Of a stretch of 64,000 bases of DNA, positions 38,711 through 49,068 are shown piece after piece. Origin of the DNA: Lactobacillus sp. ESL0679. Its GTDB lineage: Bacteria > Bacillota > Bacilli > Lactobacillales > Lactobacillaceae. The position numbers and the translations under genes were made by a program. The stretch spans positions 62,001 through 126,000 of the forward strand of contig NZ_JAQTIG010000002.1 of assembly GCF_029433515.1 (NCBI RefSeq). Reading direction: 5' to 3'. Within the stretch, counting starts at the first letter, position 1. Each line of letters opens with the position of its first letter. The notes under the pieces are model-generated. The model worked only from the letters and a program-made list of their open reading frames with translations. It was not told the origin of the DNA and searched no databases.

Positions 38711-39052
38711 ATGGCAAATACAGTTACAATTAATGGCGACCAGCGTAAATTTACACTAAGTCCCGATTTGAAACTTTATGCGTTGATTGATGCCGGTTTT
38801 GTCAAAACCGTTAAGGGAAACTTTAATTATGAACATCCACTTTATAATGATTCTCCTTATGATGCACCAACTAAACTTAAAATGACAATTAACAAGGACA
38901 TGACACGGTTAACAATGGTGGTAACCGATCGCAGTGGCTTGCAGAAGGTAAACATTTTTAAGAACAAGCAATTAGCGCAAACTGTAGAACTGTTAGACTA
39001 TATTTTAAAAGATCTCGAAGAACGTAAAATTATTGTTCCAGTAAAGGATTGA
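38711..39052 (+). CDS. DUF1831 family protein
   Basis: The 113-residue protein matches the lactic acid bacterial DUF1831 family, a small cytosolic fold with a TBP-like alpha/beta arrangement. Visible features are FTLSPDLKLYALIDAGFVKTVKGNF in the N-terminal half and LLDYILKDLEERKIIVP at the end. Function is unknown, but it is consistently found between a cysteine desulfurase and mnmA, so a link to sulfur transfer to tRNA is a reasonable guess. The start ATG has a GAGGT site. Confidence 0.82.
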   Translation: MANTVTINGDQRKFTLSPDLKLYALIDAGFVKTVKGNFNYEHPLYNDSPYDAPTKLKMTINKDMTRLTMVVTDRSGLQKVNIFKNKQLAQTVELLDYILKDLEERKIIVPVKD

Positions 39053-39055
39053 TGA

Positions 39056-40183
<1,128 letters not shown>

Positions 40184-40191
40184 TTTGATCT

Positions 40192-40226
40192 AAAAAAGGA
40201 AAGCATAATTTGCTTTTCTTTTTTTG
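40192..40226 (+). terminator. mnmA terminator
   Basis: AAAAAAGGAAAGCA and TGCTTTTCTTTTTT pair with one G-U wobble around a five-base loop, ending in a T-run. Confidence 0.85.
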
Positions 40227-40251
40227 TTTTGCTCTCATTAAATGATAAACT
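40224..40251 (+). promoter_or_regulatory. Possible promoter of the phosphatase-TPR-recD2 unit
   Basis: TTGTTT (40224-40229) and TAAACT (40246-40251) are 16 bases apart. The match to consensus is moderate. Confidence 0.4.
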
Positions 40252-40289
40252 AGACAAGTAACAGCAATAGAAAAGAGATAAAATTACTG

Positions 40290-40949
40290 ATGCAGATTTA
40301 TTTTGTACGGCATGGAAAAACAGAGTGGAATCTTGAAGAACGGTTTCAAGGAGGACATGGCGACTCCCCACTATTGTCGCAAAGCTTAGTTGATATTAAA
40401 AAGTTGGGTCAGCACCTAAAAGATACTAAATTTAGAGCAATTTATGCTAGCCCTTTAAAGCGGGCCTTTAATACGGCACAAGGAATTGATGATGCAATGA
40501 ATGCCGAATTACCGGTGATTATTGATGAACGCCTGCGTGAATTTAACTTAGGCAAAATGGAAGGTATGCAATTTAAGGTAGCCGAGCAAAAGTATCCTAC
40601 ACAAGTTGATGACTTATGGAATCATCCTGAGCGTTATGATGGGCACCAGATTAACGGTGAAAATTACCCTGAAGTGATTGCTCGGGGCCAAAGTTTTGCT
40701 CGCAAAGTTGCGCAGAAATTTTCTAATCCAGATGATAAAGTTTTGGCAGTCAGTCACGGTGCTGCTTTGTCAGCAATTATGGGTGGTCTGTTAGGTTTTT
40801 CACTTAAAAATTTGCGCCAAAAAGGCGGCCTAAATAACACTAGTTTGACAATTTTATCTACCGATGACCAAGGTCAAACTTGGCACTCATTAATTTGGAA
40901 TGAAACCGATTTTTTAGACCGTAAACTTTCAGAAACGGATGCATTATAG
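40290..40949 (+). CDS. Histidine phosphatase family protein (phosphoglycerate mutase-like)
   Basis: The 219-residue protein begins MQIYFVRHGKTEWN, the RHG motif with catalytic H8, followed by RFQGGHGDSPLL, SPLKRAFNTAQ near residue 55, REFNLGKMEG near 85, and the second histidine in AVSHGAALS near 153. This is the cofactor-dependent phosphatase clan. Proteins of this size are often broad phosphatases rather than glycolytic mutases, so the substrate is unknown. The next gene begins directly after its stop. Confidence 0.88.
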   Translation: MQIYFVRHGKTEWNLEERFQGGHGDSPLLSQSLVDIKKLGQHLKDTKFRAIYASPLKRAFNTAQGIDDAMNAELPVIIDERLREFNLGKMEGMQFKVAEQKYPTQVDDLWNHPERYDGHQINGENYPEVIARGQSFARKVAQKFSNPDDKVLAVSHGAALSAIMGGLLGFSLKNLRQKGGLNNTSLTILSTDDQGQTWHSLIWNETDFLDRKLSETDAL

Positions 40950-41588
40950 ATGGCTAAACAGGATAAGCGGCAAGCAGACATTGACCAAAAAATTCACCAA
41001 TTAATAACTAAAATCGATCAGCAGCCGCAAAAGGCGGATAATTATTTGCAACTGGCAACTTATTTACTAAATGAGGGTAGTTTTGCTCAAGCAACGCAAT
41101 TATTGGAGCAGGCCAAGCAGGTAGTGAAAAAGCCGCAGGACTTAGATTATGATTTAGCAGTCTGCTACTACATGCAAGGAGATTTTGATAAGGCACTAAC
41201 CTTGCTGGACCGAATTCCGAATGATGATTTGGTTTTATATCAAAAAGCACTGGTCTACCTCAAAATTGGGCAGAAGCAAAAAGCCTTGGCCTATGCGTTG
41301 ACAATCGAGAAACTTGATAATCGGGTACGAGAATTGCTGGGTGATATTTGGCTCAGTCTTGGTCAATTAAAGGAAGCGCGGACTAGTTATGAGCAAATCC
41401 CACCAGCTGCTAGAAGCGCGAAAGTTAATTTCTTACTTGGAATTACAGTCTTGGAAGATGACCGCGAGAAGGCACAAGAATTTTTGCAAACAGCAAAAAA
41501 AATGGACCCAAAATATTATCAGCAGGCACTTGACCAGTATTCATCAATTCTTAAATTAGTTAAGGATAAGGGCAATAGTAATGACTGA
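40950..41588 (+). CDS. Tetratricopeptide repeat protein
   Basis: The 212-residue soluble protein consists of TPR-like helix pairs: DNYLQLATYLLNEGSFAQATQLLEQAKQ near residue 30, DLAVCYYMQGDFDKALTLLDRI near 70, and further repeats to the end. There is no signal peptide or membrane helix. TPRs mediate protein contacts; the partner is unknown. It overlaps recD2 by eight bases and follows the phosphatase without a gap, so all three are co-transcribed. Confidence 0.85.
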   Translation: MAKQDKRQADIDQKIHQLITKIDQQPQKADNYLQLATYLLNEGSFAQATQLLEQAKQVVKKPQDLDYDLAVCYYMQGDFDKALTLLDRIPNDDLVLYQKALVYLKIGQKQKALAYALTIEKLDNRVRELLGDIWLSLGQLKEARTSYEQIPPAARSAKVNFLLGITVLEDDREKAQEFLQTAKKMDPKYYQQALDQYSSILKLVKDKGNSND

Positions 41589-43944
41589 ATTTGTAGGCAA
41601 AATTAATGGAATTGTTTTTGAAAATAATCAGGATTTGTACAAAATTATTGATGTGATGATTAGCGGCAAACTGGCTGATTATGACAGGGATGAAATCAAA
41701 GTCACCGGTAATTTTGGTGATGTGCAGATTGGAGGTACCTATCAGTTCTCAGGTAAATTGGTGGTTCACAACAAATTCGGTTTGCAGTTTCGCTGTGACC
41801 GTTATCAGCAAGTTCTGCCACATGAGGAGGGGAGTTTGAGCCGTTATTTGAGCTCAAACAAGTTCCCAGGTATTGGTAAAAAAGCTGCTAATACGATTAT
41901 CGCCGCACTAGGAGTCAACGCCTTGGCGGTGCTTAAGGACAACCCAGCTAAGATTGCTACATTGTCTTTAACGCAAAAACAAAAGGATAGTTTGCTTGCC
42001 GGTGTAAATTCGATGGATTCTTATTCAGAAATCATTTTGAAGTTGACCCAGTTTGGTTTGAATAGAAAGGTTGCCAGCCGTCTCTACCAAATCTATCATG
42101 GTGAAACACTGACTAAACTCCAAGAAGATCCTTATGCCTCAATTGATGAGGTCACCGGTTACGCCTTTAGGAGTGCTGACCGCATGGGACAGGAGATGGG
42201 AATTCCTAGTGATGATCCACGCAGAATTAACGGCGCCATTTTTCAGGTTTTGCTTGATGAATTAAGTAAAGAAGGCAACACCTACGTTAAGTTGGCGCAA
42301 TTATTGACAGACACCAGCAAGTTGTTGCAAATTAACCAGTTCGATCCAATTGCTAGTTGTGTTAATCAACTCCAACATGATGGTAAGGTGGTTGTTTCTG
42401 GCGAAAATGCCGCTCTGCAAAATATTGCACAAACGGAAAATGACATTGCCTTAACGATGAAAAATTTAATTGAGCGGCGAGTTGAGCAGGATGAAAACGA
42501 GCAATATAGTGATCGCAGCGTCAATCAAGCGATTAAAAAGGCCGAAAAAGAGCTAAAAATCAAGTATGATGACACACAAAAAGCAGCCATTAAAAATGCT
42601 TTGACCCACCCGATTTCGATTTTGACAGGTGGTCCCGGTACCGGTAAGACGACAATCATTAATGGAATTTTGCTGGCGCTGCGCGATTTGGCAGAGATAC
42701 CAGCTTCTGCTCTTTACAGTAGTGATCCGCCATTTCTATTGGCCGCGCCTACTGGTCGTGCTGCTAAAAGAATGGAAGAAATCACTGGTATTACTGCTAA
42801 GACAATTCACCGCATGTTAGGATTAGGAATTGGCGAAAACGATGAAGCTGACCTAAATGAGCTTAATGGAGAAATTTTAATCATCGATGAAATGTCCATG
42901 GTTGACATGTTCCTTTTTAAGCAGCTAATTTCAAGTATTAACCAAACTAAACACGTTGTTTTTGTGGGTGATAAAGACCAGCTGCCATCAGTTGGTCCGG
43001 GCAATGTCTTTAGTGATTTAATTAAATCGGCTGCGCTGCCGACGACCGTATTAACGCAAATTCACCGGCAAGGCGACGATTCAAGTATTATTACTTTGGC
43101 ACATGATATTAATGAGGGGACTGATCAAGATGCCCTGTTCCAAAAGACAAAAAATTATTCCTTTATTTCTTGTCCGCCACACGAAATTGGTCACGTGGTC
43201 AGTCAAATTGTTGAGCGTGCGCTAAAGAAATTTAAACCAGATGATGTTCAAGTCCTTGGGGCAATGTATCACGGGGAAGGTGGAGTTACTAACCTGAATA
43301 ATTTGATTCAGGAAATTATGAACCCTGCTCAACCTGATAGCAAGTATCTTGAAGTCCGTGATGAAATTTTTCGGATTGGCGACCGGATTTTACAATTGCA
43401 GAATAACCCGGAAAAAGATATTTATAACGGCCAAATTGGAAAAATTATTTCCATTGATTCTAAAAATGCTCAAAAGTGCATGACCGCTGATTTTGATGGC
43501 CGAGAAATCAATTTTAGTAAAAAAGACCTGTTTGACCTGACTCGTGCTTATGCCATTACAATTCATAAGTCACAAGGGTCGGAATTTCCGTTAGTCATTC
43601 TAAATTTAACTATGCAAAATTATGTGATGCTCAAGCGTAATCTGCTATATACGGCAGTTACGCGGGCAGAGAAAAATTTGGTTTTAGTTGGCGATCCACG
43701 TGCTTACGTCATGGCACTTAATACATCGGGGAATGACCGAAAAACTGGCTTGACTGCCAAACTGCAAAAATTACTTGAACAGGAGCCTGATGAAGCTGAC
43801 GATAAACAGGCTATGGCTGAAGTTTCGACTAAAGAGCAAAATAGTGAGCCGAAGGATTATATTTTGACATCAGAATTGATTTATTCTGGTGAAATTGATC
43901 CGATGATTGGCATGCGCGGCATTAAATTGGTGTCCCGCACATAA
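41581..43944 (+). CDS. recD2: ATP-dependent DNA helicase RecD2
   Basis: The 787-residue SF1B helicase has the long N-terminal region typical of RecD2, with an OB-like part and helix-hairpin-helix elements (FPGIGKKAANTIIAALG near residue 95), then Walker A GGPGTGKTT near 349-357, Walker B ILIIDEMSM near 430-440, and motif VI AVTRAEKNLV near 690. RecD2 works without RecBC, unwinding 5' to 3' in replication fork repair. The HKSQGSEF motif of the UvrD-C-like domain is present near 660. Confidence 0.95.
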   Translation: MTEFVGKINGIVFENNQDLYKIIDVMISGKLADYDRDEIKVTGNFGDVQIGGTYQFSGKLVVHNKFGLQFRCDRYQQVLPHEEGSLSRYLSSNKFPGIGKKAANTIIAALGVNALAVLKDNPAKIATLSLTQKQKDSLLAGVNSMDSYSEIILKLTQFGLNRKVASRLYQIYHGETLTKLQEDPYASIDEVTGYAFRSADRMGQEMGIPSDDPRRINGAIFQVLLDELSKEGNTYVKLAQLLTDTSKLLQINQFDPIASCVNQLQHDGKVVVSGENAALQNIAQTENDIALTMKNLIERRVEQDENEQYSDRSVNQAIKKAEKELKIKYDDTQKAAIKNALTHPISILTGGPGTGKTTIINGILLALRDLAEIPASALYSSDPPFLLAAPTGRAAKRMEEITGITAKTIHRMLGLGIGENDEADLNELNGEILIIDEMSMVDMFLFKQLISSINQTKHVVFVGDKDQLPSVGPGNVFSDLIKSAALPTTVLTQIHRQGDDSSIITLAHDINEGTDQDALFQKTKNYSFISCPPHEIGHVVSQIVERALKKFKPDDVQVLGAMYHGEGGVTNLNNLIQEIMNPAQPDSKYLEVRDEIFRIGDRILQLQNNPEKDIYNGQIGKIISIDSKNAQKCMTADFDGREINFSKKDLFDLTRAYAITIHKSQGSEFPLVILNLTMQNYVMLKRNLLYTAVTRAEKNLVLVGDPRAYVMALNTSGNDRKTGLTAKLQKLLEQEPDEADDKQAMAEVSTKEQNSEPKDYILTSELIYSGEIDPMIGMRGIKLVSRT

Positions 43945-43958
43945 AATAGAGGTAAATA

Positions 43959-44345
43959 ATGGTAAAAGAACTAACAAAGCCGTTGCAACTTAAACAGGCA
44001 ATTGGTGATTGGATTGCAACTCACACCGGTGTTACCGCCGTTAGCAGCGATACTTGGGAAGTGGCGACAACTGCAATTGATTCGTACGGTGAAACAGTTT
44101 ATTGCTTTGTCCAACAAGTTGGCGATGATTATTTAGTAACTGACGATGGGCGGATTTTATTTAAACTTGATCCTGGAATTAGTGACGCCGATTTATTTGA
44201 AACAACCGCTGAGATTGCTTTAGGGGCAGGTTATGATTTCAATGAAGAAAATTGTGAAATTTCCATTCAGGTTAAACAGGAAAACTTGGCTCAGGCAATC
44301 GTTAAATTAGCCCAGCTGCAGGTTGCTATTTCATATCTGGGATAA
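43959..44345 (+). CDS. DUF1828-like protein
   Basis: The 128-residue protein shows the pattern of the DUF1828 domain: alternating strands followed by DDYLVTDDGRILFKLDPG (about residues 56-73), here without the DUF1829 domain that often follows. It is small, acidic, soluble and of unknown function. It lies 14 bases after recD2 with a weak GAGGTAA site and may be part of the same transcript. The family call is tentative. Confidence 0.6.
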   Translation: MVKELTKPLQLKQAIGDWIATHTGVTAVSSDTWEVATTAIDSYGETVYCFVQQVGDDYLVTDDGRILFKLDPGISDADLFETTAEIALGAGYDFNEENCEISIQVKQENLAQAIVKLAQLQVAISYLG

Positions 44346-44407
44346 AAAGGTTAGTGTCGTACCAAATTTATTTTTGTGCTTGGTTGCGGTTGCCTTGATT
44401 TTGATGC

Positions 44408-44435
44408 TTGACATTTATACCAGAAGGGGCAAAAT
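44408..44435 (+). promoter_or_regulatory. Promoter of the APC permease gene
   Basis: A perfect TTGACA (44408-44413) is followed after 16 bases by CAAAAT (44430-44435). The GAGG ribosome site lies 15 bases further on. Confidence 0.6.
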
Positions 44436-44461
44436 TAACTTTATGAAATGAGGTAATAAAA

Positions 44462-46057
44462 ATTAAGAAGCAGAAAATTGGGTTAGTATCACTAACTCTT
44501 TTGTCATTAGGTTCGATTATTGGCTCGGGTTGGCTATTTGGTGCCGGAGAGGGTGCGCATTTAGCGGGACCTGCGGCCATTTTTTCTTGGCTAATCGGTG
44601 CCGTTATCATGGGTTTTATTGCCATTGTTTATACTGAAATGGGAACAATGTTCCAGCAGAGTGGAGGTATGAGTCGGTTTGCGCAGTACACGCACGGGTC
44701 ATTACTGGGCTTCATTGCTGCGTGGGCTAATTGGGTTTCGCTTGAGACAATTTTGCCAATTGAAGCTGTGGCTGCGGTTCAATATTTAAGTTCTTGGCCA
44801 TGGCCGTGGGCGCGTGGGTTTCACCAATTAATGCATCACGGACAAATTACGGGACTAGGTCTATTAGTCGTGTTTGCCTTTATGGGCATTTTTACATGGA
44901 TTAATTATTATTCCGTTAATTTGATGGCCCGCTTTTCCAATACTATCACGTGGTTTAAAATTATCATTCCAACTTTAACCTTTATTTTGCTGCTGATGTC
45001 GGGCTTTAACGCACATAACTTAGCGTTAACAACTACAAATTGGTTTCCTAACGGGACAGCGCCGATTTTAACGGCAACGACTAGTGCTGGGATAATTTTT
45101 TCTTACGATGCGTTTCAAACGGTTATTAATCTTGGGAGCGAAATTGAAAATCCGCAGAAAAACATGCGTCGCGCAATTATTATTTCATTGGGCTTAAGTG
45201 CGTTATTATATACGCTACTGCAATTTACATTTGTGGCCAGCATGCCGCATCACTTGATTCAGGTGAAAGGCTGGTCAGGAATTAATTTTAATTCACCATT
45301 TGCTCAATTGGCAGTTTTATTAGGGCTAAATTGGTTATCTATTTTGTTATATATCGACGCGTTTGTGTCGCCGTTTGGTACAGGAATTGCGTTTATGGCA
45401 ACAACGAGCAGATCACTTGCAGCAATGGCTGAAAATAGGCATTTACCGCAATTTTTAACTAAATTGGATGCCAAATATCACACGCCACACAAGGCAATGC
45501 TGGCAAGTTTGATTGTTAGTATCATCCTTGTAACTTTGTTTCCAAATTGGGGCCAGCTGGCAAGCGTGATTGCCACGTCTACTTTAATTGCGTATTTAAC
45601 TGGGCCGGTTTCGACAGCAGCTTTGCGTAAGTTAGCACCGAAATTTAATCGTCCGATTAAATTACGTCACTTAAAGGTGCTAGCACCAATTACCTTTGTC
45701 TTAACCAGTTTGGCAGTTTACTGGGGTCAGTTTCCAACCACTTGGGAAGTAATGCTGGTTATCTTGGCAGGGATGCCAATCTATGCTTATTATGAGTGGA
45801 AGAATAACGATCATCAGTTTAAGCAAGCTCTCCGCGGTAGCTGGTGGTTAATTTGTTACCTAATAGTGATGGCTGGTCTGTCAGTTTTGGGTGCTAAAGA
45901 ATTTGGCGGACTTAATTGGCTGCATTATCCCTGGGATTTGGTAATTGTGGCGATAATTAGTATTGGCTTTTACTATTGGGGTGTTCATAGTGCTTATGCT
46001 GGCCCCGATCTAGACCAAGCTGCGCAAATTAATCAAAGAGCTCAGATAGAAGAATAA
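44462..46057 (+). CDS. APC family amino acid permease, apparent ATT start
   Basis: This is a 12-helix amino acid/polyamine/organocation transporter of about 531 residues. The TM1 signature LGSIIGSGWLFG, FSYDAFQTVINLGSEIENPQKNMRRAI near residue 215 and DAFVSPFGTGIAFMATTSR near 300 are typical. No ATG, GTG or TTG lies between the in-frame stop at 44444 and a TTG at 44501, and that TTG would cut into TM1 and has no ribosome site. An ATT at 44462 has GAGG eight bases upstream and gives the normal N terminus (KKQKIGLVSLTLL). The substrate is not predictable. A strong terminator follows. Confidence 0.85.
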   Translation: MKKQKIGLVSLTLLSLGSIIGSGWLFGAGEGAHLAGPAAIFSWLIGAVIMGFIAIVYTEMGTMFQQSGGMSRFAQYTHGSLLGFIAAWANWVSLETILPIEAVAAVQYLSSWPWPWARGFHQLMHHGQITGLGLLVVFAFMGIFTWINYYSVNLMARFSNTITWFKIIIPTLTFILLLMSGFNAHNLALTTTNWFPNGTAPILTATTSAGIIFSYDAFQTVINLGSEIENPQKNMRRAIIISLGLSALLYTLLQFTFVASMPHHLIQVKGWSGINFNSPFAQLAVLLGLNWLSILLYIDAFVSPFGTGIAFMATTSRSLAAMAENRHLPQFLTKLDAKYHTPHKAMLASLIVSIILVTLFPNWGQLASVIATSTLIAYLTGPVSTAALRKLAPKFNRPIKLRHLKVLAPITFVLTSLAVYWGQFPTTWEVMLVILAGMPIYAYYEWKNNDHQFKQALRGSWWLICYLIVMAGLSVLGAKEFGGLNWLHYPWDLVIVAIISIGFYYWGVHSAYAGPDLDQAAQINQRAQIEE

Positions 46058-46059
46058 AT

Positions 46060-46100
46060 AAAAATCGTTTTCGTAACTATTAATTACGAAAACGATTTTT
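46060..46100. terminator. Bidirectional terminator between the permease and lipid kinase genes
   Basis: A perfect 17-base inverted repeat, AAAAATCGTTTTCGTAA with TTACGAAAACGATTTTT, surrounds a seven-base loop. It serves both convergent genes. Confidence 0.92.
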
Positions 46101-47048
46101 TTACTTTAATAGATTAAAATGACTGACCTTTAATTTTAAATTAAATGGTCGCTGGTAAATTTCCTCACCATCTACTTGCGCAAATTCCTTTTGCTCAGTT
46201 TTAACGATTATTTCCTTAGCTTCAATGTAATGAAATTGTGGGTCGTTAACATGAGAACCATCCTTGAGTAAATGATAGAGCAGATTGATTAACTTAGGAA
46301 TGCTGAACTTTTCGATAACAATTGCGTCAATTCGGTGGCTTGTAATCTTAGCACTTGGTAATAGTGGGAAGCCACCGCCAAAGTAGGGATGATTGGTAGT
46401 GGTTACTAAAAAGGCATCATCAAATTGCATCTTATTAGTTGCACTACGAACTTCTACACTAAAGGTATTTTGTCTGCGTAGGGCACGTAAAATGTTAGCA
46501 CCATAAATTAGTTTGCCCTCATTTATTTTGTTAAGCATTTCTTTTAATTTTGAGTGGTTGCTAAAATGATTAACATAAGCATCGAAGCCAATGCCGAAGC
46601 TGTTGGCAAAATAGCTGGTTTGATCCTTGTAGCCAGCTAGTTGGAACTGGCCGCAGTCAATTTGCTTAGGTATTAAATCCTTTTGTAAACTTGCCAGCAA
46701 TTTTTCCGGATTAGATGTTAATTTAGTAGCTCGGGCAAAATCATTACCGGTACCAGCGGGTAGGTAGGCAAAAGGAGTTTCGGGATTAGCAGAGCGCTTA
46801 ATACCGTTTAATACTTCATTAAGCGAGCCATCGCCGCCAATAATTAATAAGACATCGCTTGGAGCGTGCTTTTGGTTACTATAATCTTGGGCCAGCTTAA
46901 TTAATTCACCGGCGTAGGTGCTCTTTTGAAAGTCAAAATTAATATTAGCATCAACTAGTAGCTGTACTAATTCGCTAAAACTTTTTTTACCTTGGCCGTT
47001 ACCAGCTATTTCGTTAACCAGCAGGTGTAATTTCATTTTATTACTCAT
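46101..47048 (-). CDS. Diacylglycerol kinase family lipid kinase
   Basis: The 315-residue protein matches the DagK/YegS/BmrU family of soluble lipid kinases. The nucleotide-binding GGDGSLNEVLNG is at about residues 71-82, with PAGTGNDFARAT near 96 and VDGEEIYQRPFNLKLKV at the end. In Gram-positives DgkB-type members return diacylglycerol, formed by lipoteichoic acid synthesis, to phosphatidate. Two candidate ATGs lie four codons apart and neither has a strong ribosome site. It follows the rnjA terminator on the minus strand. Confidence 0.88.
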   Translation of the reverse strand: MSNKMKLHLLVNEIAGNGQGKKSFSELVQLLVDANINFDFQKSTYAGELIKLAQDYSNQKHAPSDVLLIIGGDGSLNEVLNGIKRSANPETPFAYLPAGTGNDFARATKLTSNPEKLLASLQKDLIPKQIDCGQFQLAGYKDQTSYFANSFGIGFDAYVNHFSNHSKLKEMLNKINEGKLIYGANILRALRRQNTFSVEVRSATNKMQFDDAFLVTTTNHPYFGGGFPLLPSAKITSHRIDAIVIEKFSIPKLINLLYHLLKDGSHVNDPQFHYIEAKEIIVKTEQKEFAQVDGEEIYQRPFNLKLKVSHFNLLK

Positions 47049-47058
47049 CTTTATATAT

Positions 47059-47083
47059 TAAAAAAGCCCTAACGGGCTTTTTA
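47059..47083 (-). terminator. rnjA terminator
   Basis: On the minus strand AAAAAGCCCGTTAGGGCTTTTTT lies directly after the rnjA stop: a compact GC-rich stem with a T-run. Confidence 0.85.
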
Positions 47084-48763
47084 TTATTTCTTTTCAACAA
47101 TCATTGGCAAAATCATTGGCCGTCTCTTGGTTCTTGAATATAAAAAGTCAGAAAGATTTTCAACAATTGCCTTACGGATAACGCTGTCCTTAGGATGATC
47201 GGTCTTATCCATTTCTGATTTAAGCACGTGGTAGATATGCTTTTGAGCTTGACTGATTAAATCAGTTGATTCGCGCATATAGACAAAGCCACGGCTTAAA
47301 ACATCAGGTCCAGCTAAAACTCTTTTGTGCTTGTAGTCAACGGTTGCAACTGCAACTACTAAGCCTTCTTCAGATAGGACTTGGCGGTCATGGACAACAA
47401 CGTTGCCAACATCAGCAGTCCCAGACGTGTCAACATAAACATCGCCTGCCGAAATATGACCAGCAATTCTGGACCCTTCGGGACTGAAGCAGAGCACCTC
47501 ACCGTTTTCCAAAACAAAAGTATGGTCTGCTGGAACCCCAGCAGCTTGAGCTAATTCTGTATGGATCACTTGCATGCGGTATTCGCCGTGGACCGGGATC
47601 ATATATTGCGGATGGGTCAAGCGAACCATCATTTTTAGTTCTTCTTGTCCGCCATGTCCGGAAGTATGAACGTTATTGACCCGGCCATGAACAATATTAG
47701 CGCCGCCTTCCATCAATTTATTGATTAGGTGGTTAACACTCAAAGTGTTCCCGGGAATTGGGTTAGACGAGAAGATAATCGTATCTCCAGGCTGCAAGCT
47801 AATTTGTCTGTGAGTCCCATTGGCAATCCGTGAAAGGGCAGCTAAAGGTTCTCCTTGCGAACCAGTACATAAAATCATGGCCTGATCAGCTGGTGTGTGG
47901 TTAATTTCATTGGCATCAACGATTAACCCTTCGGGAACATTCAGATAGCCAAGGTCAATCCCATTCTGCACGCCATTTTCCATACTGCGACCGAAAATGG
48001 CTACCTTACGTCCCGTATCAATGGCAGCTTGAATAGCTGTTGATACACGATAAAGGTTAGAAGCAAACGTGGCAAAGATAATTCGCCCATGAATCCCGGT
48101 AATAATGTCGTGCAGCGATTTCGCTACAAAACGTTCAGATTTGGTAAACTGGGTAACTTCTGCGTTAGTCGAGTCGGAGAGAAGGGCTAAGACGCCATCC
48201 TTTCCTAATTTAGCCATCTTTTGAAAGTCTGGAGCTGGTTGGTTCATTACCGGGGTTAAGTCGAACTTAAAGTCACCAGTAAAGACAACTGCACCAAGTG
48301 GCGTATGAACAGCAATTCCTAAGGTGTCAGGAATTGAGTGGGTGGTTCTGAAGAATTCAACGGATAACTTCTTGAATTTGAGGACAGTATCTTCGTGTTC
48401 TTCGTGAAGTTCGGTTGTTCTTAAGATACCATGTTCTTCAAGCTTGCCCTTAATTAAGGCCAAGGCAAACGGAGTGGCGTAAACCGGAATTTCTGGAATT
48501 TTTTCTAGTAAAAACGGGATACCACCAATGTGGTCTTCGTGACCGTGACTGACAACTAACGCCTTAATTTTCTTGCGATTCTTAACTAAGTAAGAATAGT
48601 CGGAAATAACGTAGTTAATTCCTAGTAAATCATCTTCTGGGAACTTAATCCCGCAATCCATGATGATAATTTCATCTTGATATTGAACACAATACATATT
48701 TTTGCCGATTTCGTGCAACCCCCCGATTGCAAAAACGGCAACTTCATTATTTTTAATGCGCAC
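47084..48763 (-). CDS. rnjA: Ribonuclease J1
   Basis: The 559-residue metallo-beta-lactamase/beta-CASP nuclease has endonuclease and 5' exonuclease activities in mRNA decay. The full metal-binding motif HGHEDH is at residues 73-78, followed by THSIPDTLG near 141, TGDFKFD near 158, and the beta-CASP motif HTSGHGGQEE near 365. Pairing with rpoY five bases upstream is the order seen in Bacillus and supports J1 identity. The paralogue at 60462 has a degenerate motif. Confidence 0.95.
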   Translation of the reverse strand: MRIKNNEVAVFAIGGLHEIGKNMYCVQYQDEIIIMDCGIKFPEDDLLGINYVISDYSYLVKNRKKIKALVVSHGHEDHIGGIPFLLEKIPEIPVYATPFALALIKGKLEEHGILRTTELHEEHEDTVLKFKKLSVEFFRTTHSIPDTLGIAVHTPLGAVVFTGDFKFDLTPVMNQPAPDFQKMAKLGKDGVLALLSDSTNAEVTQFTKSERFVAKSLHDIITGIHGRIIFATFASNLYRVSTAIQAAIDTGRKVAIFGRSMENGVQNGIDLGYLNVPEGLIVDANEINHTPADQAMILCTGSQGEPLAALSRIANGTHRQISLQPGDTIIFSSNPIPGNTLSVNHLINKLMEGGANIVHGRVNNVHTSGHGGQEELKMMVRLTHPQYMIPVHGEYRMQVIHTELAQAAGVPADHTFVLENGEVLCFSPEGSRIAGHISAGDVYVDTSGTADVGNVVVHDRQVLSEEGLVVAVATVDYKHKRVLAGPDVLSRGFVYMRESTDLISQAQKHIYHVLKSEMDKTDHPKDSVIRKAIVENLSDFLYSRTKRRPMILPMIVEKK

Positions 48764-48768
48764 GAAAA

Positions 48769-48993
48769 CTACTTCTTGCTCTCAAACGACGTTAATTTAA
48801 AATCAGCGTGTTCTTTTTCGTAATCTAATGAATTACCTGCGAGTTCTTGGATGAGTTCGATGTTGTAGGGGGTATTTTCCTCAACCAATGTCCGGGCACT
48901 GACCATGTTGTCAGCTTCCATGTAAAGAGTTTCGGTTGTTTCTCTACGTGGGTTAACAACCTTGTCTTTTTGATACAAAACTTTGTAGATCAT
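48769..48993 (-). CDS. rpoY: RNA polymerase epsilon subunit
   Basis: The 74-residue protein matches RpoY (DUF1447, YkzG), a small subunit of Firmicute RNA polymerase that binds near the secondary channel and resembles phage protein Gp2. Characteristic stretches are [24 protein letters not shown] and [19 protein letters not shown], the latter with the family ending. It is co-transcribed with rnjA, linking transcription and RNA decay. Confidence 0.95.
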   Translation of the reverse strand: MIYKVLYQKDKVVNPRRETTETLYMEADNMVSARTLVEENTPYNIELIQELAGNSLDYEKEHADFKLTSFESKK

Positions 48994-49034
48994 CTTTGTA
49001 TTCTCCTATTCAGTTATAAAAACGTTCTTAAGAT

Positions 49035-49054
49035 GAATATTTGCAAAAATATTC
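49035..49054. repeat. Perfect inverted repeat in the rpoY leader
   Basis: GAATATTT-GCAA-AAATATTC is a perfect eight-base palindrome just downstream of the predicted rpoY start of transcription. It could form a 5'-end hairpin that slows RNase J attack or act as an operator; neither is shown. Confidence 0.6.
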
Positions 49055-49068
49055 AATAGCTAATAAAA

